Shown: piece after piece, positions 10,132 to 18,664 of the stretch | Layout of the letters: each line of letters begins with the position of its first letter | Numbering within the stretch: position 1 is the first letter of the stretch | Source: Chryseobacterium sp. LAM-KRS1 | GTDB lineage: Bacteria > Bacteroidota > Bacteroidia > Flavobacteriales > Weeksellaceae | Direction of reading: 5' to 3' | NCBI RefSeq assembly: GCF_013184525.1 | Contig: NZ_JAAOIZ010000002.1 | Coordinates: 186,001-250,000, forward strand | DNA: 64,000 bases | Notes under the pieces: model-generated | What the model saw: the letters and a program-made list of their open reading frames with translations, nothing else | Told to the model about the DNA's origin: nothing | Databases searched by the model: none | Made by a program: the position numbers and the translations under genes

Positions 10132-10828
10132 TGATGAACAAGACGGAAGAGATTATATTTCTCTCCTGCTGAAGAATGAGTTTCCGGATATACAGATTTC
10201 GTTTCAGGCCTCAAGCGTAGAAGAAGCCTATGTTAATCTTCTGAAAAACGCTCCGGATATCTTATTTTTAGATATCCAGCTAAAAGACGGTACCGCATTC
10301 GATTTGCTTTCAAAGTTCAGAGAGATCAACTCGCAGATCATATTTATTACCGCCTTTGAACATTTTGCTATCCAGGCCATAAAAAATGGAGCAACGGATT
10401 ACCTTCTGAAACCTATCAAAAAGATGGATTTTATTATCGCTGTAAATAAGGCTCTGGAAATCAACAAAAAGAACAGAACTTCTACACCGGCTGTTCACCA
10501 GAATAAAATAAGCCTACCTACTATGCAGGGATTCAAGCTTACAAATATCGCAGATATTGTTCGTTGCGAAGCGGATTCCAGCTACACTACATTTTATATG
10601 AGTGATAAAACAAAGGTTATTGTATCGAAAACACTGCATGAATTTGAAGATTTTCTTTCCGATTATAATTTTTTCAGAATACATCATAAACACCTCATCA
10701 ATCTGAGCCACTTAAAAGAGTACATCAAAGGAAAAGGAGGACAGGTGATTATGACTGACAACTCTGTTCTGGATGTTTCCGTCCGTAAGAAAAATGATTT
10801 CTTAAATAAAATTGAACAATTGGAATAA
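10100..10828 (+). CDS. LytTR-family response regulator
   Basis: 242 aa. The receiver domain has the acidic pair Asp11/Asp12, the phosphorylation site Asp58 in LFLDIQ, and the switch lysine in DYLLKPIKK. The C-terminal LytTR DNA-binding domain (about 140-242) ends with the typical FFRIHHKHLINLSHLKEY segment. The start overlaps the kinase gene by 32 bp, so the pair is translationally coupled. LytTR proteins bind paired direct repeats about 21 bp apart, and such repeats (AACACTTATTA) occur upstream of 11105 and 12520. These are therefore the predicted targets. A strong terminator follows. Confidence 0.92.
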   Translation: MKTKIQACIIDDEQDGRDYISLLLKNEFPDIQISFQASSVEEAYVNLLKNAPDILFLDIQLKDGTAFDLLSKFREINSQIIFITAFEHFAIQAIKNGATDYLLKPIKKMDFIIAVNKALEINKKNRTSTPAVHQNKISLPTMQGFKLTNIADIVRCEADSSYTTFYMSDKTKVIVSKTLHEFEDFLSDYNFFRIHHKHLINLSHLKEYIKGKGGQVIMTDNSVLDVSVRKKNDFLNKIEQLE

Positions 10829-10853
10829 ATCTTAATCCGATTGTTCAAAAAGC

Positions 10854-10898
10854 AAAATCCCTCCATCCAACATAATATTTTGGATGGAGGGATTTTTT
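10854..10898 (+). terminator. Intrinsic terminator of the kinase/regulator operon
   Basis: A 15-bp stem (10855-10869 with 10881-10895, around TCCCTCCATCCA) is followed by a T-run. Confidence 0.9.
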
Positions 10899-10959
10899 AT
10901 ATGTATGTAAAAATATCGTTTGAATCCAGACGCTAAATCACAATTAAGAGAAATTATAT

Positions 10960-11030
10960 AACACTTATTAGTGAAGCAGGAACACTTATTAAATCACAAT
11001 ACCCTGGCATCAGATATCGTAATACATTTA
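10960..11030 (+). promoter_or_regulatory. Predicted LytTR operator and promoter of the PKD/T9SS gene
   Basis: AACACTTATTA occurs at 10960-10970 and again at 10981-10991, exactly 21 bp apart (two helical turns). A -7-like TACATTTA lies at 11023-11030, and no TTG is seen at the expected -33 place. That layout fits an activator-dependent promoter. The same arrangement with identical spacing occurs at 12419-12489. The half-site resembles the E. coli BtsR half-site ACC[AG]CT[CT]A, whose copies are also 21 bp apart. The regulator encoded at 10100-10828 is the obvious candidate binder (inference). Confidence 0.65.
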
Positions 11031-11104
11031 TGACAAGTTCATAAACAAATTACTAATAACTAAAGTTTTTTCTGGTTTTTGATTGATAAAACCAGTAGCA
11101 CATT

Positions 11105-12334
11105 ATGATAAGAATATATTTTTTAACGATTTATTTGTTCCTTGGATGCCTTCTGATGAATGCACAAGCTCCTTGTTCTGATTTTAACGGCACCAGTAAC
11201 CCTTTAGGAAACTGGCAGCTGGATCCCGTAAACAACGCTGTCAACTACAACCTTGGCAGCCCCAATACATTGGACGGTTCACAATATCTTATACTAGATG
11301 ATCTTTCCGGTGGATCCTGGTTCATCAATCCTGTAGACTATAAAAACATAGGACAAAGATTTTTGGGACAATGTCTGTATTTCGATTTTTATCTTGAAAA
11401 AGACGGAGGTTTTAATGCCCCACTCCATCCTACTATTTACATTCTTTCAGGAAATCAGGCGATTACGTTTGTTGCCAATGCTACAGTAACCCCTAATAGC
11501 GGATGGGTCCGGGTACGTGCTCCATTAGCTTTAGCTACGAGCTCAGCTTTTCCAAGTAATTCAGAAGGTACATGGAGCATGCCGGGAGGTACATGGACTG
11601 ACTTCAATAATGTATTGAACAATTCAACAGCAGTAATGATATCGCCAGACATTACTTCAAGCCCAAGCGAGAGAGTATACTTCGACAATATTTGCATCAA
11701 ATCATGTGACGGATGTACAGCAGACTTTAAACTTGAAACATCATTCAGTACACAAGGTAATAACACAGGAACTGTGAATTTAACTCTTACCAATCCAATT
11801 CTTGTTTCAACACCCAATAATCCGGGCAGTAGCTACACTGTAAACTGGGGTGACGGAACAACATCTCCTTATGTTTTTTCCACTTTAACCCATACTTATG
11901 CCACTCCTGGTACATATACGATATGTGTTACTGAAAAGCAAGGAAAACTATTGGTATGTACAAGATGCTTCACTTTCTGTTATTCCAAATCAACAGTCCC
12001 TTCCAGAGAGGCTAATATTGGCAATACAGCCCCTCAGATTGATATCAAAGCTATTGGCAAGGCAGAGTTAACAACGATGGATAATGAGTACAGACTGGTT
12101 CCTAACCCCGCTAAAAACTATGTGGATATTCAAACAAATCAATCCTCAAGAGGACCTGTTTCCATAAGAGTTCTTGATACATCGGGAAAAACAGTGCTGG
12201 AAAAATCAGAAAACCTTGAAAGCGGCCGCCAGAATATAAAACTAAATACTGAGCATCTTGTTCAGGGGAATTATATTGTTGAAATTAAATCAGCCAATAA
12301 AATAAATTCTCAAAAATTGATTATTTCAAAATAA
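11105..12334 (+). CDS. Secreted PKD-domain protein with T9SS sorting domain
   Basis: 409 aa. Signal peptide 1-20 (cleavage after MNA). Residues about 25-200 form a carbohydrate-binding/jellyroll-like module ending in VYFDNICIKSC. A Cys-rich joint is followed by a PKD-like domain (about 243-277, VNWGDGTTS and HTYATPGTYT). The type A T9SS C-terminal sorting domain (331-409) starts LVPNPAKNYVDI and ends QKLIISK. The protein is expected on or outside the cell surface. It sits right after the LytTR system, behind the predicted operator at 10960-11030, and is followed by its own terminator. Its binding target is unknown. Confidence 0.85.
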   Translation: MIRIYFLTIYLFLGCLLMNAQAPCSDFNGTSNPLGNWQLDPVNNAVNYNLGSPNTLDGSQYLILDDLSGGSWFINPVDYKNIGQRFLGQCLYFDFYLEKDGGFNAPLHPTIYILSGNQAITFVANATVTPNSGWVRVRAPLALATSSAFPSNSEGTWSMPGGTWTDFNNVLNNSTAVMISPDITSSPSERVYFDNICIKSCDGCTADFKLETSFSTQGNNTGTVNLTLTNPILVSTPNNPGSSYTVNWGDGTTSPYVFSTLTHTYATPGTYTICVTEKQGKLLVCTRCFTFCYSKSTVPSREANIGNTAPQIDIKAIGKAELTTMDNEYRLVPNPAKNYVDIQTNQSSRGPVSIRVLDTSGKTVLEKSENLESGRQNIKLNTEHLVQGNYIVEIKSANKINSQKLIISK

Positions 12335-12348
12335 AATCCAAAGTTTTA

Positions 12349-12385
12349 AAAAGAGCTGTTCATATCCTAGCAGCTCTTTATTCAT
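12349..12385 (+). terminator. Intrinsic terminator after the PKD gene
   Basis: AAAGAGCTG at 12350-12358 pairs with CAGCTCTTT at 12371-12379, followed by a T-rich stretch. Confidence 0.75.
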
Positions 12386-12418
12386 TTTCATGTTGGTTAC
12401 AGTTAACCTCCGATTAAC

Positions 12419-12489
12419 AACACTTATTAAAAAAACACCAACACTTACAAATTCACAGTATCGGGATGTTTACTATCATGATACTTTTA
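12419..12489 (+). promoter_or_regulatory. Second predicted LytTR operator and promoter
   Basis: AACACTTATTA at 12419-12429 and AACACTTACAA at 12440-12450 start 21 bp apart. A -7-like TACTTTTA is at 12482-12489, 42 bp from the start of the second repeat, the same distance as at 10981/11023. Over 71 ungapped positions the two regions agree at 48 by hand count, concentrated in the repeats, TCACA, TATC and the -7 box. The predicted transcript begins about 25 bp before the lipoprotein ATG. Confidence 0.65.
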
Positions 12490-12519
12490 GTCTACCAAAA
12501 AAAACAAAAACTTTAACCT

Positions 12520-13233
12520 ATGAAAACAAAAACGCTTCTGGTCCTTGCCGGACTGGCAACTACACAATGTATGTTTAATTCTTGTGGTGAAGACAACATC
12601 AACAATCAAGAAGAATCTTCTAAAACTTCCAACACAATCAATAACCTGAATGGTCCAGTATCGACTCAAAATTATTTCGCAAACCCAGAGCCTTTTAGCG
12701 GTGCCGTTAATTTTGCAATTTCCACGGTTGGTACTCAAGGGGCATCTTTCACTTTAACTCAAAGTCTTTTGAATCAGTTTTACGATAAGGCTCAAATTCC
12801 TGTTAATGAAAGAGCTACTTTAAGTCAAGTAAATCAAATCATTGATAAGACCATTAATGCTTATCAGGTGTCTTTTGATCAAACCGTTCAGCAGTTGCCA
12901 ATATCAACGGTAGCAAAATCCTTAATGATATTAATAAATACTCATTCTATTTCTAATTTAACAAGTGATGTAAAATTCAACACCCTTTCCAACAATGAAA
13001 AAATAATTATTAATAACTTTAATAATCTACAACGTAATATCGAATTAGGGTTAATATTAACACCTTCTACAACATCAAAAGAAATGGGGCCTGGAGCTCA
13101 ACTTGGAGCTAAAATAGGATTTGCAGTTGGTGTAGGAATAGGCTTTGTTACCTTAAATCCTGGAGCATTATGGGGAGGCATATGTGCTGGATCTATGATT
13201 GGCGGAGCTATAGGATCTCTTTGGGATAAATAG
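12520..13233 (+). CDS. Lipoprotein with C-terminal glycine-zipper segment
   Basis: 237 aa, no family recognised. The signal peptide ends at a lipobox-like FNSC with Cys22, followed by GED. An acidic start after the lipid-bearing Cys is typical of surface-exported Bacteroidota lipoproteins. The middle (about 60-180) is predicted helical and polar. The last 50 residues are strikingly Gly/Ala-rich with repeated GxxxG spacing (AKIGFAVGVGIGF, WGGICAGSMIGGAIGSLWDK), a pattern seen in pore-forming bacteriocins and membrane glycine zippers. The YiiX-like gene begins 4 bp after its stop, so the two form an operon behind the predicted LytTR operator. Confidence 0.75.
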   Translation: MKTKTLLVLAGLATTQCMFNSCGEDNINNQEESSKTSNTINNLNGPVSTQNYFANPEPFSGAVNFAISTVGTQGASFTLTQSLLNQFYDKAQIPVNERATLSQVNQIIDKTINAYQVSFDQTVQQLPISTVAKSLMILINTHSISNLTSDVKFNTLSNNEKIIINNFNNLQRNIELGLILTPSTTSKEMGPGAQLGAKIGFAVGVGIGFVTLNPGALWGGICAGSMIGGAIGSLWDK

Positions 13234-13236
13234 ATC

Positions 13237-13893
13237 ATGGCATTCAAAAATTTCAAATATGATATTACTATTATGAGCATTTTACTCATAATAGTAATCT
13301 TTTCTTTCTATAGTTATAAAACAACTGCTTTAAACAATAAGATTAAAAATCTAGAATTAAACGAAAATTCTATTTACCTTATACAAAGAGGCACAACAGG
13401 CAAACTGGGAAATGTAGCCAAAGACTTTAATATTAAAAATAAATATGCTTCTCATTTAGGTATTGGATATATTAAAAACAATGCTCTTCTTATTTATCAT
13501 GTTTACGTAAACAAAAATGATAAGGGAAATAGCTTGTATGTTGAAACAATTGATAATTTTATTCAACCTGAAGATTTAAATTATCTTTCCATCTGGCAGC
13601 TAAAAAACATTGATCCTCAAAAATTCAATGCTATAAAAAGTACACTTGTTCAGTCCGAAAAACAGAATATTAATTTTGATTTTAATTTTGACAAGGGCAG
13701 CAAAGCTTATTATTGCTCGGAATATATTGTTGATGAACTAAAAAAAAACGGAATCGAAATTATGTCCTACCATAAAAAAGGTGTAACAGGAATGATGAGC
13801 CAGGTTTTAAAAAAAGATACCCTCACCTACTTTCCTGTAGACGGCTTTGAAGGAAGCAATAAAGCAACCCAAGTATTTGAATGGATAAAATAA
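13237..13893 (+). CDS. Membrane-anchored YiiX/YebB-like (NlpC/P60 superfamily) hydrolase
   Basis: 218 aa. One N-terminal membrane helix (about 10-27) is followed by a permuted papain-like fold. The catalytic His is in YASHLGIGY (His73), and the Cys-Ser-Glu motif is in YYCSEYIVDEL (Cys160, Glu162). Both match the circularly permuted YiiX/YebB pattern. These enzymes act on peptide, amide or lipid-linked bonds; the substrate here is unknown. It is translated with the upstream lipoprotein (4-bp gap). It could cleave peptidoglycan or process its partner, but no sequence evidence decides between these. Confidence 0.72.
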   Translation: MAFKNFKYDITIMSILLIIVIFSFYSYKTTALNNKIKNLELNENSIYLIQRGTTGKLGNVAKDFNIKNKYASHLGIGYIKNNALLIYHVYVNKNDKGNSLYVETIDNFIQPEDLNYLSIWQLKNIDPQKFNAIKSTLVQSEKQNINFDFNFDKGSKAYYCSEYIVDELKKNGIEIMSYHKKGVTGMMSQVLKKDTLTYFPVDGFEGSNKATQVFEWIK

Positions 13894-13919
13894 TTTAAAT
13901 ATGCTCAAATAATAAAGAA

Positions 13920-13948
13920 CAAGGTTATCAAATTGGGTAACCTTTTCT
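13920..13948 (+). terminator. Intrinsic terminator after the YiiX-like gene
   Basis: AAGGTTA (13921-13927) pairs with TAACCTT (13938-13944), followed by a T-rich end. Confidence 0.65.
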
Positions 13949-14009
13949 TATATCCATACTTCTGTATTGGAAAAAATAAATTAAATTCGAAGTATATAAA
14001 ATACAGTCA

Positions 14010-15158
14010 ATGATACAGCTTCCTCTTTCCAAGCTTTCCAATGTTGGAACCACTATTTTCAGTCAGATGACTCAATTGGCAAATGAAAATCAAGCCATCA
14101 ATTTGTCTCAGGGATTTCCGGATTTTATGCCGGATCCAGAATTACTGAATTACGTGGATAATTTCATTAAAAAAGGGTTTAATCAATATGCTCCCATGGG
14201 AGGGATGATTGGATTAAAGGAAGAAATTGCCAGGAAAATTGAAAACAGCCATCAGGCCATTTATCATCCCGACTCAGAAATTACAGTAACGGCAGGGGGA
14301 ACACAGGCTATTTTTACAGCCATAGCCACGTTCATCAAGAGAGACGATGAAGTGATTATTTTTGAACCGGCTTATGATTGTTATGAGCCGACCGTAGAAC
14401 TTTTTGGAGGAGTTATCCGGCGTTTTGAAATGAAGGCCCCGGATTATGTGATCGATTGGAATGCTGTAAAAGGAATGGTTAATGAAAAAACCAAAATGAT
14501 CATTCTTAATAATCCTAATAATCCTTCGGGAAGGATCTTAAAGGAAAGCGATATTCAGGAGCTTATTCATATCGTAAAAGATACACCGATTCTCATTTTA
14601 AGTGATGAAGTGTATGAAAATATTGTTTTCGACGGAAAACAGCATTTAAGTATCTGCAAATATCCAGAACTAAGGGAAAGAAGCCTTCTGATAGCTTCAT
14701 TTGGAAAGCTTTTTCATGTTACAGGCTGGAAAGTGGGTTATTGTGCAGCTCCAAAAATACTGACCGACGAATTCAGAAAAGTTCATCAGTTCAATGTGTT
14801 TAGCGTGAACACACCCATTCAGCTGGCGCTAGCCGAATATATGAAAGATGATGAACATTACAACCACCTGAATGAATTTTTCCAGAAAAAAAGGGATTTT
14901 CTACGGCAAGGGCTTTCGACTACTTCATTCGAATTACTTGATTGTGAAGGAACATATTTTCAGGCTTTAAAGTATGATAAGATATCGGATAAAAATGATT
15001 TTGACTTTGCCAGCGAATTGACAGTGACCCATAAAGTAGCCAGTGTTCCCTTCTCTTCTTTCTACAAAAACAAGGTGAACGAAAACGTGATCAGGCTATG
15101 CTTTGCAAAGAAAGAGGAAACGTTAGAAAGGGCAATTGAAAATCTATCTAAAATATAG
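14010..15158 (+). CDS. PLP-dependent aminotransferase, probably methionine aminotransferase
   Basis: 382 aa, fold type I class I/II aminotransferase. The PLP-binding lysine is Lys233 in SFGKLFHVTGWKVGY. Other marks are the cofactor Asn in LNNPNNPSGR, the Asp/Tyr of LSDEVYENI, and a C-terminal Arg in VIRLCFAKKEE. The overall pattern (N-terminal NLSQGFPDF, TGWKVGYC) is closest to the YbdL/kynurenine aminotransferase-like branch, which in flavobacteria is usually called methionine aminotransferase. It would interconvert methionine and its 2-oxo acid, for example in methionine salvage. It stands alone and converges with cls. Confidence 0.87.
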   Translation: MIQLPLSKLSNVGTTIFSQMTQLANENQAINLSQGFPDFMPDPELLNYVDNFIKKGFNQYAPMGGMIGLKEEIARKIENSHQAIYHPDSEITVTAGGTQAIFTAIATFIKRDDEVIIFEPAYDCYEPTVELFGGVIRRFEMKAPDYVIDWNAVKGMVNEKTKMIILNNPNNPSGRILKESDIQELIHIVKDTPILILSDEVYENIVFDGKQHLSICKYPELRERSLLIASFGKLFHVTGWKVGYCAAPKILTDEFRKVHQFNVFSVNTPIQLALAEYMKDDEHYNHLNEFFQKKRDFLRQGLSTTSFELLDCEGTYFQALKYDKISDKNDFDFASELTVTHKVASVPFSSFYKNKVNENVIRLCFAKKEETLERAIENLSKI

Positions 15159-15179
15159 CACATCGGTAAAGGTACCTGA

Positions 15180-16646
15180 TCAGATGAGTGGAGAAAGCAA
15201 GCGGGCTAAATGTTCAAAGAAAATCTTTAGCTTAGGTCTTTTTCTCCATTCATTAAGATGAATTTCAGAGCAATCATTCATATCATGAAGAAATACCTGC
15301 TCAATCTCCCGGTTTATTTCCTTATCAAATACAAGAGTATTCACCTCAAAATTCAGCTCCTGACTCCTCACATCCATATTTGCAGTACCTACTGATGAAA
15401 AAAGATCATCTATGATCATCGTTTTAGCATGTATAAACCCTTTTTTATAAAAAAAGATTCTCACATTACTTTCCAGTAATTCCTCATAATAGGAATAAGC
15501 AGCTGCATTTACCACAACAGAATCTCCGGATTCAGGAACCATAAGCCGTACGTCAAGTCCGGCAATAGCAGCTTGTTTGATGGCATTGAGAACTGTTTCT
15601 ACGGGAATAAAATAGGGGGTAACAATATATACTTTTTCTTTGGCCGAAAGAATAGCAGAAACTGTACTCAGCATGATGGAAGGCTTGGTATCCGGTCCAC
15701 TGGCGGCTACCTGAATAATTGTGCTTCCTTCTTCATCATCCTTATAATTGAAATAGTCTTCAGACAAAGGAGGAATTTTTTCGGTTGCAAATATCCAATT
15801 GCTCAGGAATAAAAACTGGAAATAAAAAGCTCCGTTTCCCTGGATATATAAATGAATATCGCGCCAATATTGTGTAGGGTTAGGATTGATATATTTATCA
15901 GAAACATTTATTCCACCTGTAAAAACTTTTGTTCCGTCAACAATAATAATTTTTCTGTGATCTCTGTAGTTGACCCTGTTGGCGAGAACCCTGAAAGTAA
16001 TTTTGTTGACAGGAGAAACTTCTACTCCGGCTTCTCTTAATCTTGCAAGCAGTTTCTTTCCGATTTTACCACTTCCCATATCGTCATAAAGAAAACGGAT
16101 AATAACACCTTCCCTAGATTTTCTCACCAGTAAATCCGCAAGTCTATTGCCTATTTCATCATTTTCGTAAATATAATATTCAAGGTGAATATGGTGTTGT
16201 GCCTTTTCAAGAATCTCAAAAACTTTTAGAAATTTCTCCTCTCCGTTGATCAATACTTCTACCTTGTTTTTACGGGTCAGGGGTGAGTGTCCGCCATGAT
16301 AAAGAAAATTAACGGTCGTTATAAAATCCTCCAGCTCTTTTTCTCTGATACCAAGAGTTTCATAATGCGTTTCTTTGATATATTTTTTAATCCTGTTATA
16401 GATTTCCTCGTTTCTTTCAATCTTGAATGTATAGAACTTATTCTTCCTGTAATTAACACCAAAAACAAAGTAAATCACGATCCCTATTATGGGTAAAAAG
16501 ACGATCAGTAGCAGATAAGCCAACGTTTTGCTGGTGTTTCTGGTATCCATGATAATTCTCACCGCAAGAAAAAAGATCCCTGCAAGATAGAGTATTTCAA
16601 TCGCAGGTAAAATGTAAGGAAACTGGCTTAAAAATTCTTTAATCAT
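15180..16646 (-). CDS. cls: Cardiolipin synthase
   Basis: 488 aa. Two N-terminal membrane helices (about 12-31 and 42-63) are followed by two phospholipase-D domains. Both HxKx4D motifs are intact: His230/Lys232/Asp237 in HRKIIIVDG and His406/Lys408/Asp413 in HAKTMIIDD. The enzyme joins two phosphatidylglycerols to make cardiolipin and glycerol at the inner membrane. Length and layout are those of ClsA-type enzymes. It is monocistronic between a convergent aminotransferase and an SDR gene. Confidence 0.93.
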   Translation of the reverse strand: MIKEFLSQFPYILPAIEILYLAGIFFLAVRIIMDTRNTSKTLAYLLLIVFLPIIGIVIYFVFGVNYRKNKFYTFKIERNEEIYNRIKKYIKETHYETLGIREKELEDFITTVNFLYHGGHSPLTRKNKVEVLINGEEKFLKVFEILEKAQHHIHLEYYIYENDEIGNRLADLLVRKSREGVIIRFLYDDMGSGKIGKKLLARLREAGVEVSPVNKITFRVLANRVNYRDHRKIIIVDGTKVFTGGINVSDKYINPNPTQYWRDIHLYIQGNGAFYFQFLFLSNWIFATEKIPPLSEDYFNYKDDEEGSTIIQVAASGPDTKPSIMLSTVSAILSAKEKVYIVTPYFIPVETVLNAIKQAAIAGLDVRLMVPESGDSVVVNAAAYSYYEELLESNVRIFFYKKGFIHAKTMIIDDLFSSVGTANMDVRSQELNFEVNTLVFDKEINREIEQVFLHDMNDCSEIHLNEWRKRPKLKIFFEHLARLLSPLI

Positions 16647-16696
16647 AACCGGTAAGATCGTTCATCATACAATTATTATTCTACATTAAAGATAGC

Positions 16697-16723
16697 AAAA
16701 AGCAGTAGATTCCTACTGCTTTT
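16697..16723 (-). terminator. Intrinsic terminator of the SDR gene
   Basis: AGCAGTAG and CTACTGCT pair around ATTC. The A-run on the left gives the U-tract for the leftward transcript from 16751-17515. Confidence 0.8.
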
Positions 16724-16750
16724 ATTCATTATTATATCCTTGATATTATC

Positions 16751-17515
16751 TTACAATGCCATTCCTCCCGACACTTCGATTCTCTGACCGCTGATCCATC
16801 CTGCATCTTCCGTACACAAAAAAGCGACTACTCCACCTACATCTTCCGGAAGTCCAGCCCTTCCTAAAGCTGTGATGTTTGAAACCAAAGCATTAACCTC
16901 TTTATTATCACGTGTTCTTCCACCTCCAAAATCGGTTTCTATAGCTCCGGGCGCCACGACATTAGCTTTAATCTTTCTTGCACCTAATTCTTTCGCCATA
17001 TATTTTGTAAGCATTTCAACCCCTGCTTTCATAGATCCGTATACTGACGATCCCGGAAGCGCTACTCTTGCCAAACCGGATGAAATATTGATAATTCCAC
17101 CTCCATCATTCATAAAAGGCAAGAACTTCTGACTAAGGAAAAATACTCCTTTGAAATGGATATCTATAATATCATCCAATTGCTCTTCTGTAGTTTCAGT
17201 AATCGGAGAATATAAAGCAGTTCCGGCATTATTAATTAAATAATCAATGTTCGGACTTGCGGTGTGCTCCTGTAGATGATCTGTTACATTTTTTATAAAG
17301 GCATCAAAACTTTTCACATCTCGTGTATCCAATTGGAAAGCAGCAGCATTTCTACCCAATGCCTTGATCTCATTGACTACAGCATCAGCTTCTTCTTTAC
17401 TGCTTTTATAAGTAATGATAACATCGAGACCTTTTTCAGCTATTCTCAAGGCTGAGTTTTTTCCTATTCCACGGCTTCCACCGGTTATTAAGGCAATTTT
17501 TGTTTTTGAATTCAT
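16751..17515 (-). CDS. SDR-family oxidoreductase
   Basis: 254 aa, classical short-chain dehydrogenase. TGGSRGIG (11-18) binds the nucleotide, NNAG is at 95-98, and the catalytic YxxxK is Tyr159/Lys163 in VYGSMKAGVE. The C-terminal GQRIEVSGGMAL is the usual family ending. The substrate is unknown. It lies 87 bp downstream of a co-oriented AraC regulator (17603-18541). This AraC-plus-oxidoreductase pairing is common, so the regulator probably controls it. Confidence 0.88.
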   Translation of the reverse strand: MNSKTKIALITGGSRGIGKNSALRIAEKGLDVIITYKSSKEEADAVVNEIKALGRNAAAFQLDTRDVKSFDAFIKNVTDHLQEHTASPNIDYLINNAGTALYSPITETTEEQLDDIIDIHFKGVFFLSQKFLPFMNDGGGIINISSGLARVALPGSSVYGSMKAGVEMLTKYMAKELGARKIKANVVAPGAIETDFGGGRTRDNKEVNALVSNITALGRAGLPEDVGGVVAFLCTEDAGWISGQRIEVSGGMAL

Positions 17516-17602
17516 TTTTTCGTTGTTTTTAATGGGACAAAGTTCTGGTATTTGGAGACACAGATGTTTGCTTCAATCAATCTGAAATTTGCAAAATTCA
17601 AA

Positions 17603-18541
17603 TCAGGAACGAAACTGTAATGGATTGTATGAGGTTTTTCTCTTAAAGAAATTTGAAAAATGAGCAATTTCCTCAAAACCCAACGCATACGATATTTCAG
17701 AAACATTCCAGGTGGTTTGCTTCAATAGTATTTTAGCCTCCTGGATAAGCCTGTCAGCTATAAATTCCGTCGTAGTCTTTCCTGTATTTTCTTTAAGTTT
17801 TTTGTTTAAATAATTAACGTGCACAGACAGGCGGTCTGCGTAATCTTTTGCTGTTTTAAGCTGGAGTCTCTGATCGTAGGATTCAATGGGAAACTGTCGT
17901 TCCAATAACTCTATAAACAAAGAAACAACTCGTAAAGAAGCATCATTGGAGGTCGACAATTTTGTAGCCGGCTGTAACTTTTGTCCGTAATGAATCAATT
18001 CGAGTACATAATTGCGGATCAGGTCATATTTAAAAATATAATCAGACTCAATTTCAGTTTTTATTTTCCTGAAAAGTACCTCAATTTCATCTGCTAACGC
18101 AGCATCGATTTCAAATACGGGGAATGCTCCCGGTTGAAATATAGGCAAGTCTTCAAGCGTATTATGAGATTTATCCTTAATGAAGAAATCTTCGGTGAAT
18201 ACACAGAAGCTACCCGATTGATTAGGATCTTCAGGAACCCAGTGATAAGGAACCTTAGGCGTTGCAAATAATAGCGCATTCTCTTTTATGGGAATAACCT
18301 TATCTGCATATTCTGCTCTATTTCGTCCCCGGATCAGGCTTATCTTATAATATTTTCTTCTGTTATATGGCATTTCAGAAGTTGTCTTTACCTTTTCAAT
18401 GGTCTGAGCAATATCAAATACATTAAAATGACCAATATCTTTATGCAAACCCTTTGGAAAAATACTTTCAATATCCTTCCCCAGCTTTGCAGTCATTTCC
18501 CTATAAAAATCTTCCAGAGAAGCATGCCCTATTTTTTCCAT
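17603..18541 (-). CDS. AraC-family transcriptional regulator
   Basis: 312 aa. The N-terminal region is an AraC sensor-type domain (NRRKYYKISLIRGRN). The C-terminal double HTH (about 205-312) includes SVHVNYLNKKLKENTGKTT and WNVSEISYALGFEEIAHFSN. It is clearly paralogous to the regulator at 37070-37984. Downstream on the same strand is an SDR gene. Divergently upstream, across 150 bp that hold a 31-bp-spaced direct repeat, lies the small-peptide array, so it may control either side. Its own -7 box (TATATTTG, 18562-18569) is 20 bp before the ATG. Confidence 0.88.
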   Translation of the reverse strand: MEKIGHASLEDFYREMTAKLGKDIESIFPKGLHKDIGHFNVFDIAQTIEKVKTTSEMPYNRRKYYKISLIRGRNRAEYADKVIPIKENALLFATPKVPYHWVPEDPNQSGSFCVFTEDFFIKDKSHNTLEDLPIFQPGAFPVFEIDAALADEIEVLFRKIKTEIESDYIFKYDLIRNYVLELIHYGQKLQPATKLSTSNDASLRVVSLFIELLERQFPIESYDQRLQLKTAKDYADRLSVHVNYLNKKLKENTGKTTTEFIADRLIQEAKILLKQTTWNVSEISYALGFEEIAHFSNFFKRKTSYNPLQFRS

Positions 18542-18561
18542 AATTGAGTATTTGTAAAATT

Positions 18562-18569
18562 CAAATATA
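18562..18569 (-). promoter_or_regulatory. -7 promoter element of the AraC gene
   Basis: TATATTTG on the minus strand is an exact TAnnTTTG match about 20 bp before the ATG at 18541. Confidence 0.5.
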
Positions 18570-18613
18570 TAAAGTTACACAAATATTGAATTCCAATCAT
18601 TTATTGTTAATGC

Positions 18614-18664
18614 AAATATTTTTCATAATATAGTGACATACAATAAATATTTTTCATAACTTAG
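18614..18664. repeat. 31-bp-spaced direct repeat between the AraC gene and the peptide array
   Basis: AAATATTTTTCATAA occurs at 18614-18628 and again at 18645-18659. The match extends over 20 bp (18614-18633 and 18645-18664) with 18 identities. The 31-bp period is close to three helical turns. The position between divergent units fits an operator for the AraC regulator, but binding is inference. Confidence 0.55.
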
